Of a stretch of DNA of 64,000 bases, positions 49,121 through 58,931 are shown piece by piece. This stretch comes from Lewinellaceae bacterium (GTDB lineage: Bacteria; Bacteroidota; Bacteroidia; Chitinophagales; Saprospiraceae), in NCBI GenBank assembly GCA_020636135.1, contig JACJYK010000001.1, positions 2,404,501-2,468,500 of the forward strand, in the 5' to 3' direction. The notes beneath the pieces were generated by a model that made no database searches, had not been told where the DNA came from, and saw only the letters and a list, made by a program, of their open reading frames with translations. A program made the position numbers and the translations under genes. Numbering within the stretch: position 1 is the stretch's first letter; each line of letters starts with the position of its first letter.

Positions 49121-50092
49121 TCATTCGTATTCAATAACGGTAACCGGGTCCTGAACCAGGTCAAATGCATCTTTAATTTTATGGGCTACTTTCCGTGTAA
49201 AAAGAAGTGCTCCTTCAGGATTAAAATGATCGCGGTCCCCATACCAGGAAGCATGAGTGATGAAGGACATATTTTCCGAATACCGGAACAACGGTATCTG
49301 ATTCTTCCGGCAATAATTGGCAACATATTGATCGGTAGATGAATTAACCACCTTTAAATTGTAATTCGGAGGGGTAACAATAATCACCTGAACCCCGGCT
49401 TTCTTAAACCGGTCCATAAATTCCTCAAAGAGATCAACTGCCTCAGGATTGAGGGGTGCCAGCTCCGACTCGATGGTGAATTCACGTTCTTCCCTGGGAT
49501 TCACCAGTCCAAACCTTGGCTTCCATCCGTGATCAACCAGCTCGCCGTCAAGATTGTGGAATATATAGGGCCTGAACAGATAATAAAAGCTTGAATTGAA
49601 TGCATACAAGCGAGATTGGATCAACCATTTCTCAAAAGGAGAAATAGCGTCAATAAACGGTCGTATTTCCGGGTGATCCTGATAAAATGGCCGTAGAAAA
49701 CCTGCCCGCTCGTATTCGGTAGGCATTTCGAGCATATTATCTTCAACATTAAAGAGTATTAGTTTGGGTGTATAGCGTTTTAGTAAACCTTCCTGAATAA
49801 TGCGGAAATAAGGTAAACCCTGCCCCCCGCGGCTGGCATTCCAGCATGACATATGCAGTGAATCCTCAATAACGGTTGGCAGATAATCCATTTCTCCGCG
49901 AGAATCACCAATGATTACAATATCGTCCTGGCAATCCTCCAGTGAATATTTAGCCTTGTAATACCGGCCATCCGGTGAATGATTTAATGCCAGATCCAAA
50001 AGAGCTCCGACACACTGATCAATACCCATCAGGATGACCAGGTAAAGAATGGCTTTCCTTACCAACCCCTTCAATTGTAACGGATCCATCAA
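49121..50092 (-). CDS. SGNH-type O-acetyltransferase partner of MBOAT
   Basis: A 323-residue membrane-anchored protein: one N-terminal helix (about 12-34), then SGNH-like motifs IVIIGDSRGEMDYL (Ser64) and YGDRDHFNPEGALLF (Asp-His pair) near 285. AlgX/DltD-like proteins of this type transfer acyl groups from an MBOAT protein to a polysaccharide. It overlaps the MBOAT gene by 4 nt. Confidence 0.83.
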   Translation of the reverse strand: MMDPLQLKGLVRKAILYLVILMGIDQCVGALLDLALNHSPDGRYYKAKYSLEDCQDDIVIIGDSRGEMDYLPTVIEDSLHMSCWNASRGGQGLPYFRIIQEGLLKRYTPKLILFNVEDNMLEMPTEYERAGFLRPFYQDHPEIRPFIDAISPFEKWLIQSRLYAFNSSFYYLFRPYIFHNLDGELVDHGWKPRFGLVNPREEREFTIESELAPLNPEAVDLFEEFMDRFKKAGVQVIIVTPPNYNLKVVNSSTDQYVANYCRKNQIPLFRYSENMSFITHASWYGDRDHFNPEGALLFTRKVAHKIKDAFDLVQDPVTVIEYE

Positions 50093-51498
50093 AATTGAAA
50101 ATAGATGAATTGACTGTTATCAAATACGCCCAGTCCCGCCATATAAAGGATTAAAAAACTGGTACTAAATACCCGCACCGCATAAGAACGATGGTACAAC
50201 AAAGTCCAGTCCGGGCGAAATTCCGCCATCCATTCGCTCACCAGCAGAAATATCACTGCCAGGAGCGCAAAACTGAATATGCCAAGATCACCGGTGTATA
50301 AGCCCTGACCAGGGTGAAGGAATATCAGCTGAATAATTTGAAATGCTTCATGGACACTGCCAGCTCTGAAAAAGATCCAGGCAAAGCATGTAAGAGCAAA
50401 TACAATAATCATGGACATGGCTTTAGGGAGCCGCAACCAATGCGCGTTTTGCAGGGCCTTCTCAACTGTTTGAAAAAACCCATGCAACGCGCCCCAAATT
50501 ATAAACGTCCAGTTTGCACCGTGCCAGAGGCCGCTGATGACAAACGTGGTAAAAAGATTAGCATAAGTTCGTCCATTGGACTTCCGGCTGCCACCTAATG
50601 GGATGTAAACATAATCCCTGAACCAGGTGGATAACGAAATGTGCCACCGGCTCCAAAAATCCTTAAAGGAGCTGGCAAAATATGGGCGATTAAAGTTGTC
50701 CATTAAATCAAACCCCAGAGTTTTGGCACATCCGATAGCTATCAGTGAATAGCCGGCAAAATCACAATAGATCTGAATGGCAAAAAAAAACGTCGCAACC
50801 ACAAAGGTCATCCCATTGTGGTGATCCACATTGCCGTAAACCGCTGCGACATAAAGCCCCAGGCGATCAGCAATAGCCGTCTTCATGAACAAACCCCACA
50901 CGATCTGCTTGAAACCTGCTGACGCCTTTGCTTCATCAAAATGCCTGATCTCCAGAAACTGAGGCAATAAATTAGAAGCCCGTTCAATAGGACCTGCAAC
51001 CAGCTGAGGAAAAAAACTAACAAAAGCCAGAAAGGCAACCGGGTCCTTGACGGGTTTTAGCTTTTTACGGTAAATATCGAGTGTGTAGCTCATGGTCTGG
51101 AAAGTATAAAAACTGATGCCCACCGGTAAAATGATATTTAACGTGCTAACCTGGATATCCCTTCCAAAAAATGAAAAGGCTTCGACAAAACTGTCTGCAA
51201 AAAAATTGTAGTATTTAAAAAATGCCAGCAAGCCTAAATTGCTTGCCACACTTATTGCAACCAATAATTTTCTTTTACCAGATGTACTTACATTGCCCAA
51301 CTTTAATCCTACCAGGTAATCGATGATCGAACTGAGCAGGATTAACATCAGGAATCGCCAGTCCCACCATCCGTAGAACAAATAGCTGGCACCCAATAAA
51401 AATGTATTGCGCAAGAAAATCCCACGGTTGGCCACGAGCCAAAATAACAAGAACACCATCGGGAAAAACAACGCAAAATCAACGGAATTAAAAAGCAT
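50089..51498 (-). CDS. MBOAT family O-acyltransferase (AlgI-like)
   Basis: A 469-residue protein with about 10-12 helices. Characteristic motifs: FFPQLVAGPIERASNLLPQ near 165, DFWSRWHISLSTWFRDYVYIPLGGSRKS near 295 and SGLWHGANWTFIIWGALHG with the catalytic His near 335. It moves acyl groups across the inner membrane for attachment to an exopolysaccharide, together with the 49121 SGNH protein. Confidence 0.95.
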   Translation of the reverse strand: MLFNSVDFALFFPMVFLLFWLVANRGIFLRNTFLLGASYLFYGWWDWRFLMLILLSSIIDYLVGLKLGNVSTSGKRKLLVAISVASNLGLLAFFKYYNFFADSFVEAFSFFGRDIQVSTLNIILPVGISFYTFQTMSYTLDIYRKKLKPVKDPVAFLAFVSFFPQLVAGPIERASNLLPQFLEIRHFDEAKASAGFKQIVWGLFMKTAIADRLGLYVAAVYGNVDHHNGMTFVVATFFFAIQIYCDFAGYSLIAIGCAKTLGFDLMDNFNRPYFASSFKDFWSRWHISLSTWFRDYVYIPLGGSRKSNGRTYANLFTTFVISGLWHGANWTFIIWGALHGFFQTVEKALQNAHWLRLPKAMSMIIVFALTCFAWIFFRAGSVHEAFQIIQLIFLHPGQGLYTGDLGIFSFALLAVIFLLVSEWMAEFRPDWTLLYHRSYAVRVFSTSFLILYMAGLGVFDNSQFIYFQF

Positions 51499-51520
51499 CC
51501 GGAAATCGGTTTTTGGGGAG

Positions 51521-52585
51521 TTATTTACTTACCGCGGCAGCAGGCTTAACAATTTGTCTTGCTGCCTCTTCTTTTCCATAATGTTGGTGGATGTAGTCAA
51601 ACAGATAGGCCGTCACGTCCGTTTTTTCTGCCAGCATTTTCTCCCGGCGGATGCGGAAATGTTCTCTCGGCAGGTTCAGAATGGTGTCCACAAACGAAAG
51701 GACTTTTTTAGATTCGGGCGTGTTGTAGATCATCCCGTACCTTTCCTGTTCCTGGCAATAGCTCATCGGATTTGAGTTGATATAAATGGCGGGAGTACCC
51801 AGTACACCTGCTTCTGAAGCAATCGTGGAACCTTCACTGACCACAATGGATGCATAATAGAGTGCATGATGCAATCTTTCTGGTGCAATCCTGAACTTAT
51901 ACGATTCCAGTTCTTTGGGCAATTTAGCCTCCGATGAAATGAAAACTTTCATTTTTTTATTCAGCTTGGCCACCAGTTCGGATTTATCTTTTCCGGTAAG
52001 GCCATGCTGTCCAATGTCATGGGTGGCATTCCAGGAGACAAATCGCACGATCCCGAAAGGTTCACCTTCCTCCAAACCCAGCCATTCATAGACAGAGGGA
52101 TCAGGCGTGAAATATTCCGGCCTCAGATAGGCTAATTCATGAAACCCATTGTAACGGATCTGCTTGGGCCCTAGTTGAGCCGGCAGCACATTCGGTGAGA
52201 TGATGACATCCGTAAATGGTTTATAAATACGGATCTGCTCCATATTTCCGGTATCCTCCATGGCCATATGCTTTTTCCCAAGCAGAAATGCGGCATGGGC
52301 AGCGTAGATCGAACCATGGCTTACCAGCAAATCCGGTTTGAATTTCCTGGCCACAGCCCAGAGTTTCAGATCATATTTGATCAAACCCCAGATCTTTCCG
52401 GTCATCGATTTGTAATGGGGCCCCAGGGAAATGAAGGGCAGTCCGGCTGCTTTAAGCAACAGCAATTCAAACTCTTTATCCCGGGTGGTGAATAAGACTT
52501 CACTTCCTTCATCGATGAGTTTATAGGCCAGATTTTTGAACAGGTGCACATGACCTGGATGTCCGATGTCAAATAATACACGCAT
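51521..52585 (-). CDS. DUF354 family glycosyltransferase-like protein
   Basis: A 354-residue GT-B-like protein: MRVLFDIGHPGHVHLFKNL at the start, DLLVSHGSIYAAHAAFLLGK near 85, and VVSEGSTIASEAGVLGTPAIY near 250, the DUF354 signature related to UDP-GlcNAc 2-epimerase. It probably transfers or activates a sugar in the operon. It starts 1 bp beyond the FemAB-like stop. Confidence 0.88.
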   Translation of the reverse strand: MRVLFDIGHPGHVHLFKNLAYKLIDEGSEVLFTTRDKEFELLLLKAAGLPFISLGPHYKSMTGKIWGLIKYDLKLWAVARKFKPDLLVSHGSIYAAHAAFLLGKKHMAMEDTGNMEQIRIYKPFTDVIISPNVLPAQLGPKQIRYNGFHELAYLRPEYFTPDPSVYEWLGLEEGEPFGIVRFVSWNATHDIGQHGLTGKDKSELVAKLNKKMKVFISSEAKLPKELESYKFRIAPERLHHALYYASIVVSEGSTIASEAGVLGTPAIYINSNPMSYCQEQERYGMIYNTPESKKVLSFVDTILNLPREHFRIRREKMLAEKTDVTAYLFDYIHQHYGKEEAARQIVKPAAAVSK

Positions 52586-52586
52586 G

Positions 52587-53615
52587 TTACATTACTTTTT
52601 GATAGACCCTAAGGCCTAGTTTACCAACTTGATAGAGGGCTTTATTTACAATCAGGTGATAACGGCCAAAGCAGACCTGATCACCACCAAAACGTTCTTT
52701 AAAATCTCTTACGGAGTAGGCTTGATCCGGCTGACCGGCACCCATGAAATCGAAATGGTCCATACCGTTCCGGATGGCATAATCGATCGGTGCCCAGGTG
52801 GCTAACACACTGGGTGAAATTCCTTTCTCTTTACCATCTTCTCCACACACGTACCATTCATAAATGATGCGGTTCTGATGAATCGGACAGACGATACCTC
52901 CCAGGACTTCACCGTCCTTTTTCACCAAAAAGATCTTGCCAGCATCGGACTTCCAGAATTTCAGGAAAAACTCCGCTGCATACAATGGCTTTTTTACTTT
53001 TTCTTCATACAGTTTAAGCAGGATCTGATAAAATGCCAGAACATCCTGTTCAGATTCCGGCTCAACGATTTCTGCGCCATTTCGTAAAGAAGATTGTATC
53101 TGACGCCAACGGCTTTTACTCATTCTTTGCTTGACCAGATCCAGCGAATCAGTCCTGACCAGGTAATTCAGGTGTGGCCTGTATTCATATCCTGCTCCGA
53201 TAAAATTCTCCTGCCAGGAAGTCGTATCGAAAGCATTTCGGAATTCAATGAACAAGGATTTACCGGCCGCAAAACGATGCAATTCTTCCAGTAATCCAGT
53301 CAATGCCTGTGGCTTGTCATCAGCTACCAATGGACCACCCCATACGATGATGCGCCGGGACAACCAGGACTTCAGACCATTTCCATTGGATTGTATGGTT
53401 CCCAGCAATGAACCCACTACCCGACCGCCTTCCTGCGCAAAAAGTAACACCGGTTTCGACTCCGGTATATTCTGGGAAAAGGCAAAATAATTCACCCCCT
53501 GGAAAAAATTACTTTCCGGATGTCCTTCAATGAACGTCTTCAAAGCAGCATTTGAAGGATGCTCATTCAATTCTTCAATGCACGATAGCTGGAGTATATC
53601 CATTCTTTTTTCCAT
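52587..53615 (-). CDS. FemAB-type GNAT acyltransferase
   Basis: A 342-residue double-GNAT protein: FFQGVNYFAFSQ near 40, GRVVGSLLGTIQ near 63, MSKSRWRQIQSSLRNGAEI near 165, GGIVCPIHQNRIIYEWYVCG near 240 and HFDFMGAGQPDQAYSVRDFKERFGG near 290. FemAB-like enzymes attach aminoacyl or acyl groups; homologues are frequent in exopolysaccharide loci. Start at 53615 or 53603 (MDILQLS), since its 5' end overlaps the deacetylase. Confidence 0.87.
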   Translation of the reverse strand: MEKRMDILQLSCIEELNEHPSNAALKTFIEGHPESNFFQGVNYFAFSQNIPESKPVLLFAQEGGRVVGSLLGTIQSNGNGLKSWLSRRIIVWGGPLVADDKPQALTGLLEELHRFAAGKSLFIEFRNAFDTTSWQENFIGAGYEYRPHLNYLVRTDSLDLVKQRMSKSRWRQIQSSLRNGAEIVEPESEQDVLAFYQILLKLYEEKVKKPLYAAEFFLKFWKSDAGKIFLVKKDGEVLGGIVCPIHQNRIIYEWYVCGEDGKEKGISPSVLATWAPIDYAIRNGMDHFDFMGAGQPDQAYSVRDFKERFGGDQVCFGRYHLIVNKALYQVGKLGLRVYQKVM

Positions 53616-54462
53616 TTCTAGTTTTTAGAAAACCCCATAATCCCGAGGCTTTGACAATTAATTCATTGAGATCACCCGTGTCATTGATGCTCAACCGTTT
53701 TAGACGGAAAGGATCAGATGCGAGGGTATTATATCCGTAGTCCACGGTGACTCCGCATTGATAGCCGGAACTACGGCTGATCTCAACAGTGCGGTCAGAA
53801 TAATCACCATTGGGATAGGCTATCGCATACACGTCCAGATCAAATTTCTCTTCAAGCATATGCTTACTCTCCCGGATCTCTGCTATCTCCTCTTTTTCAG
53901 AGCAAGTGGGCAGGCAGGGATGAAATACTGTATGCGCCTGAAAGTCAACCACTTCCTGCATGGCTTTGATCTCATTACTGCGCATGGCGTGCCTCACAGG
54001 ATATTCCTGTACACTGGAATAACCATACTTCTCCAGCAGGGAAAGCCGCTCACTGTTTTTCAGGTGTTTTATTCCATTCGGAAGCTTCTGAGCATAGTCG
54101 TGTTTAAACCAATAATGTCGGTTGGTATCCACAACCCCAGCACATAGAAATATGGTAGCCGGAATATTGTATTGCTTTAAAAGCGGGAGTAATTTAAAAT
54201 TACCCTTATGCCCGTCATCAAATGTTACAATCAATGCTTTTTCGGGTATGGTATCTCCCTTGCCACTTCTTAATGCATCGCTGTAGGCTTTCAACGAATA
54301 AAAATTATACCTGCTTTTCAGATATGCAAAACTTTTTCGAGCACTCTCCGGATCGATGTCGTGCAACATCAGGATGGTCACCTTATTCCGTTGAATCCAT
54401 TCCCTAAAGATGATTGGCAATCCGGAAAAGCGTAAAATTTTATACAGGAATTGTGTCATCAT
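53575..54462 (-). CDS. Polysaccharide deacetylase
   Basis: A 295-residue NodB-type protein: LIVTFDDGHKGNFKLLPLL near 75, VDFQAHTVFHPCLPT near 172 (metal histidines) and IAYPNGDYSDRTVEISR near 216. Overlaps of 41 nt with the FemAB gene and 4 nt with the glycosyltransferase place it firmly in the operon. Confidence 0.9.
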   Translation of the reverse strand: MMTQFLYKILRFSGLPIIFREWIQRNKVTILMLHDIDPESARKSFAYLKSRYNFYSLKAYSDALRSGKGDTIPEKALIVTFDDGHKGNFKLLPLLKQYNIPATIFLCAGVVDTNRHYWFKHDYAQKLPNGIKHLKNSERLSLLEKYGYSSVQEYPVRHAMRSNEIKAMQEVVDFQAHTVFHPCLPTCSEKEEIAEIRESKHMLEEKFDLDVYAIAYPNGDYSDRTVEISRSSGYQCGVTVDYGYNTLASDPFRLKRLSINDTGDLNELIVKASGLWGFLKTRNGKKNGYTPAIVH

Positions 54463-55481
54463 GACATTGAAATAGGTTCCCGCTGCTGAGCCATTTCCTC
54501 TGATCCGTCTTCAGAAATTACATGGACGTAAATCGATTCAAGCTGTTGTGCCACGTGTTTTCCATCCAGGCCCAAATCATAAATACGGGCTCTTCCTTTT
54601 GTCCGGCCCTGGGTCTCAGCATATTTCAGCGCTTCCGCCAGCTTCTCACTATATCCTTCAGCGTCATACGGGCCTACATAACACCCGGGAGTATCACCAA
54701 TAACCCAGGGTGCGTCCCCTGCCGGGGTTACTACCATAGGACAGTTACAACTCATTGCCTCTTTCACTACATTGGGAGATCCCTCACTGTAGGAACATAG
54801 CGTGAATACATCCACTGCATTGAGGTAATCCACAATCGTTTCGTGTGAAACTTTGTAAATATTGATGAACTCCAGATCCGGGCGGTCCAGCAATTGAACG
54901 GCATTCTGAACAAGCTGGATGTTCTTATTGGGGTCTTCCGGATTAGCGAGAAATAATACATACTGCTTATTTGGATCCAGTCCCAATTTTGTACGCGCGT
55001 CATAATTCAATGGTCTGAACTTATCCATGCGAATGCCATTGGGAATCGCGTATACTTCTTTCCTCTTGACTACTTTGGCACGCATTCCCGCTGATTTTAC
55101 GATAACAACATCCACAAAAGGCTGAACGAACCGGGTAAGCAGCACGAATAAATTGCTTTTGAATTTTCGTTTGCCTTTTTCATTGATGTCACCGAATACA
55201 TCGCTACCCATCAGGGACAAAATAATCGGCAACCTGGTCAATGTGAGTACAGCAACCCATCCGCAAAGGGCATAATGAGCGTGTAACAGATCGTAATTAT
55301 TTGATTTTATTTCCTTCCTCAGGATTGGAACATTTTTTAAATAATTTCGAATTCCTTTGCCCCTGATGTAGAAAAAATCAACCACCACGCCATCCGATTC
55401 AAGCGATTCGGCCTGGGCCTTAATAAATGGTGATAGAGTATTGAAAGTAGCATTCCCACTGCAAATAAATAAAACCTTCAT
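54459..55481 (-). CDS. GT4 family glycosyltransferase
   Basis: A 340-residue GT-B enzyme of family 4: MKVLFICSGNATFNTLSPFI at the start, DLLHAHYALCGWVA near 84, IPNGIRMDKFRP near 145 and CSYSEGSPNVVKEAMSCNCPMVVT near 235 (nucleotide-sugar E-x7-E motif). It adds one sugar to the growing repeat unit. It overlaps both neighbours by 4 nt. Confidence 0.92.
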   Translation of the reverse strand: MKVLFICSGNATFNTLSPFIKAQAESLESDGVVVDFFYIRGKGIRNYLKNVPILRKEIKSNNYDLLHAHYALCGWVAVLTLTRLPIILSLMGSDVFGDINEKGKRKFKSNLFVLLTRFVQPFVDVVIVKSAGMRAKVVKRKEVYAIPNGIRMDKFRPLNYDARTKLGLDPNKQYVLFLANPEDPNKNIQLVQNAVQLLDRPDLEFINIYKVSHETIVDYLNAVDVFTLCSYSEGSPNVVKEAMSCNCPMVVTPAGDAPWVIGDTPGCYVGPYDAEGYSEKLAEALKYAETQGRTKGRARIYDLGLDGKHVAQQLESIYVHVISEDGSEEMAQQREPISMS

Positions 55482-56557
55482 ATCAGCAAACTTTCATGAT
55501 GTTTTAGACTAAGAATCTGAATGAAATGGTCAATACGGAGCAAAAAGGATAAATATTGGTTGAAATCTCCCGCTTCAAACACCCAATGACCATCCAGGTA
55601 TCGATATCTTCCGGGTTCGCCATCCACCAGCATCTGGTAAGGATCCGATTGTCCGAATATGCATTGCATTTCATTGACCAGGAAATGACCATCCGGGTCT
55701 ACAAACAGATCAACCGATAAGGAGTAAAATCCGGCACGATCCGTAATTTCCTTGATGAAGTCCAGGAGTTCCAGCGGCGGATTGTCGTAATTTTTTAAAA
55801 GAGCTCCACTTGCTTTCTCTCCCTTAACCATTTTTTTATGGGCAAAGAAGGATTCACCAATGCGGACGCACCGCCATTCAAACTGATGGGGAATAAATTC
55901 CTGGAAGATCACAAAATCGCGTTGGAGTTCGGATCTTTCAAGCCGGTAATGCCTGAGCCGATCCATGATGGAACTCGGCTTGAATAATTTCTTGAACGCA
56001 CGGGTTATCAGTCCTTTTTTTCGCCAATTAGGTCCGGTAACCCTTCCCCCTCCTTTGCCGGCAAATAAATTGGCCACATAACGTCTGGCCGCAACTTCAT
56101 TGCGAAGGATTACGACTCCTTTGCCGGAAGCGCCTACACTCATCTTGCCAACAACCGGATATCCGGTATAGGACAGGAACTCATAGGCATCCTTATCGTG
56201 ATAAAATACGTGGGTAGCAGGATGCGGTATCTTATTAGCCTTCAACCAGTAGGCCAAATATTTTTTGTTTTCGTAGACCAACACTTCGTCTACGGACGGA
56301 TAAATGGGAATGTCGAATGAACGGCTTATAATGGCCAGACGTTCATCATACATGGTCTTTAATGCAGAAGTAAGCCCCGGGGGAATAGCCAGAAGCCCAT
56401 CGAAATTACCTTCTGCAATCTGTTCAAACCAGTCGGATCGACTCAGATCGACAATGGTATAGTTTAACTTATTTTGTCGTAGTCGGCAGACTTTCTCCCA
56501 CCAACGGTAATCTTCATCAAATTCCGTTCGCAGAATCGCAACATTAAATTTTTGCAT
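55478..56557 (-). CDS. ATP-grasp protein
   Basis: A 359-residue ATP-grasp enzyme: HVFYHDKDAYEFLSYTGYPVVGKMSVGASGKGVVILRN (P-loop-like region, near 118-155), FVIFQEFIPHQFEWRCVRIG near 215 and YSLSVDLFVDPDGHFLVNEMQCIFG near 275 with the metal Glu-x-x. It should form an amide or ester bond from a carboxylate and an amine, here probably decorating the polysaccharide or its precursor. The substrate is unknown. Confidence 0.87.
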   Translation of the reverse strand: MQKFNVAILRTEFDEDYRWWEKVCRLRQNKLNYTIVDLSRSDWFEQIAEGNFDGLLAIPPGLTSALKTMYDERLAIISRSFDIPIYPSVDEVLVYENKKYLAYWLKANKIPHPATHVFYHDKDAYEFLSYTGYPVVGKMSVGASGKGVVILRNEVAARRYVANLFAGKGGGRVTGPNWRKKGLITRAFKKLFKPSSIMDRLRHYRLERSELQRDFVIFQEFIPHQFEWRCVRIGESFFAHKKMVKGEKASGALLKNYDNPPLELLDFIKEITDRAGFYSLSVDLFVDPDGHFLVNEMQCIFGQSDPYQMLVDGEPGRYRYLDGHWVFEAGDFNQYLSFLLRIDHFIQILSLKHHESLLI

Positions 56558-56664
56558 AGAAAGGCTGGTTAATTGAAATGATTAATACTTCTCCTGACTG
56601 TACAGGAAAAGGATTTTGCAAGTTTAAATGTATCGTGAAGTACATTTCGTAATTCGGTTACAAG

Positions 56665-57780
56665 TCAATTTATCAGGTGGGTTGCTCGGTTTAATAGCGG
56701 CTTCAACTGGTGTAAAAAGATGTTTTTTAATCTCGGTCTCCTTTTTAACTCCTTTTGTAAAAAAGCCGAAATAATAAACCAGATGCTCAACCGGTTGGCT
56801 ATTTGTATACGTTCCAGTTTACGGTCTGAAACGGGAAATTCATATTTATAGGGATCATCGCCATCACCAAAATCGAGACAACGAATTCCATTGTTTTTCA
56901 TCCATTCAATCAGGTAGGTAAAAAGTACTTTACCGGGGCTGTGTTTATAAAAACTCATCATGTAGCCTTGCCCCTGACCCACAAAGGTATCTCCCTGTAA
57001 CAATCCAAAATTAGTAGCGATACGCTGTTTTTCTACCACCAGAGCTGCACGTACCAACACACCCTCCTGGGCCCATATTTGCAGGCATTCCAGAAGCAGA
57101 TTCCGCTCTTCCTTGTTGTGATATTTTGAAGGCGTATCGGTCTGATCCCAGCGTTCCATGTGCATACGGATGAAATCATCGACCCAATTTTGCATATCCT
57201 CAGTTCCGGTCAGAATTTCAAAATGAGTAGGATAATTCCGGCTAAGACGCCTCGATTTGTATTGAACATTTTTACTGATTTCCATCCGGTCAAACAGGTT
57301 TTCCGGTGAATCGTCCGATATGTAGGGTGATAACGCGTAATGATAGCTATTCATATAGCTGCTCTGCATCTGGGCTGCCAGTTTCATCATGTCGTACTGC
57401 CTGACCCATGCCGGAACCTTATTAAGCATGAGGTTCCACCTTTTGGTTTTAACCTGATGAAAGAAGTCATTAAAAAACAATTCCAGGTCATAGGGTCGCA
57501 ATTGCGACGACATGACAAAGAAATTCAAATCCGACCGAACATCAGATAAAAAGTGAAACGCTCTTTTTTCCTTCCTGAAAAACCCAACACCCAGTAACTC
57601 ATTGTCTTGCCAAAATTGGTATGTAGCTGTATTTCCGGAATATTTGTCCATAAAAAATCGAACAAGTGCCGGAATGTAGAATACCGATTTGGGGTTACTG
57701 TTCTGCCATAAAGTGTCGTAATGTTTCCAAAAGGTTTCCTGAGGTGTTGCAAAGCTTATAAAGGCTTCAACTTTTTTCAT
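56665..57780 (-). CDS. GNAT (BioF2/FemAB-like) acyltransferase 1
   Basis: A 371-residue protein paralogous to the following one. Motifs: FWKHYDTLWQNSNPKSVFY near 17, LLGVGFFRKEKRAFHFLSDVRSDLNFFV near 63, RWDQTDTPSKYHNKEERNLL near 220, and MMSFYKHSPGKVLFTYLIEWM and CLDFGDGDDPYKYEF near 280-315. BioF2-type acetyltransferase family; typical partner in PEP-CTERM or exopolysaccharide loci. It overlaps its paralogue by 4 nt. Confidence 0.85.
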   Translation of the reverse strand: MKKVEAFISFATPQETFWKHYDTLWQNSNPKSVFYIPALVRFFMDKYSGNTATYQFWQDNELLGVGFFRKEKRAFHFLSDVRSDLNFFVMSSQLRPYDLELFFNDFFHQVKTKRWNLMLNKVPAWVRQYDMMKLAAQMQSSYMNSYHYALSPYISDDSPENLFDRMEISKNVQYKSRRLSRNYPTHFEILTGTEDMQNWVDDFIRMHMERWDQTDTPSKYHNKEERNLLLECLQIWAQEGVLVRAALVVEKQRIATNFGLLQGDTFVGQGQGYMMSFYKHSPGKVLFTYLIEWMKNNGIRCLDFGDGDDPYKYEFPVSDRKLERIQIANRLSIWFIISAFLQKELKRRPRLKNIFLHQLKPLLNRATHLIN

Positions 57781-58931
57781 GAGGATGTCTTTATAAAAGT
57801 CAGCATTTTTTTTGTGTAACCGGCCAGGCCTAAATGCTGAATTACATTTTTTAGATCGTCCATTAATCTGGCTTTAATAATAAAGCCTATTTTTTCCGGT
57901 GGGGACAGCCGTATGCTGTATAGGGGTAGAGTTTGGTTCGTCAGAGATTGTTTATAGGATTCCCCACCCTCTCCAAAATCTAGAACCAGATATCCATGGT
58001 CCTTCATCCATTTTGCCATCGTTAGCAGAAGTACTCTACCTGGACTGTATTTCTTAAAGTCCATATCAAAGGCCGTAGTATGATGGATCAACGTCTTTCC
58101 GTGGAGCAGGCATATCGAGTAAGCAATGCGATGGGTACCAATCCGGATTGAGAACCGAACAACAACGCCATCATCAATCCAGGCATGCATAGCTCTTCTC
58201 ATCATTTCCCGCTGTTCTTCATCATTGTATTTTGACGGAGTATCCGTGGGATCCCAGCGCAGACGGTGTAGCTCAAAATAACCATCCAGCCAGGTTTCAA
58301 GATCCTCTTCTCCGGTCAATATCTCGAACACCGGATGATGATGCCGGATTAACTTTCGCTCGCGTTCACGAATATCCTTTGATTCCAACAGGAATTTACT
58401 TACCTCCTCCGGCTGGTTTACATTCAACACCATGCATACCTTCTGTTTAGACAGGTACCGCGGCATTTTTGAATGTTTTATTTCATGAAGTAAAATATCC
58501 ACATCCCTTGTCCAGGAAGGAATGTTTTTCAGAAATATCTGGCTCCTTAATTTCCTGAGGTGACGAAATAAATTCTGGTAGAATTCCCTGATTTCACAAT
58601 CTGTACATGCTTCGTGAATAATGAAATAATTGTGATCAGATCGTACATCACTCAGTAAATGATAAACATCTTCTTCTTTTCGAAACAGGACAGCTCCCAG
58701 GAGGTGATTGCGCTTTTCCATTTTAAAAACCGCCAGGTTGCCCATAAACTGATTGGCCAGAGAAGCCATATAAGCCGGCGCCTGAAATGGCGACCGGTTC
58801 TTACTAGACCACCACAGGTTATCGTAGGAATCCCAAAAACTGGAATCCGGTTTTTCGTCAAAATGAAAAGAGACAAAATTATTTATCAGAGGGTTAATAC
58901 TAATAAGTTGTGCTTGCATAATGGTTGGCAT
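57777..58931 (-). CDS. GNAT (BioF2/FemAB-like) acyltransferase 2
   Basis: A 384-residue paralogue of the 56665 protein with the same motifs in the same order (FWDSYDNLWWSSKNRSPF, VYHLLSDVRSDHNYFII, RWDPTDTPSKYNDEEQREMM, DFKKYSPGRVLLLTMAKWM, VLDFGEGGESYKQSL). The pair arose by tandem duplication. It overlaps the asparagine-synthase-like gene by 32 nt. Confidence 0.85.
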   Translation of the reverse strand: MPTIMQAQLISINPLINNFVSFHFDEKPDSSFWDSYDNLWWSSKNRSPFQAPAYMASLANQFMGNLAVFKMEKRNHLLGAVLFRKEEDVYHLLSDVRSDHNYFIIHEACTDCEIREFYQNLFRHLRKLRSQIFLKNIPSWTRDVDILLHEIKHSKMPRYLSKQKVCMVLNVNQPEEVSKFLLESKDIRERERKLIRHHHPVFEILTGEEDLETWLDGYFELHRLRWDPTDTPSKYNDEEQREMMRRAMHAWIDDGVVVRFSIRIGTHRIAYSICLLHGKTLIHHTTAFDMDFKKYSPGRVLLLTMAKWMKDHGYLVLDFGEGGESYKQSLTNQTLPLYSIRLSPPEKIGFIIKARLMDDLKNVIQHLGLAGYTKKMLTFIKTSS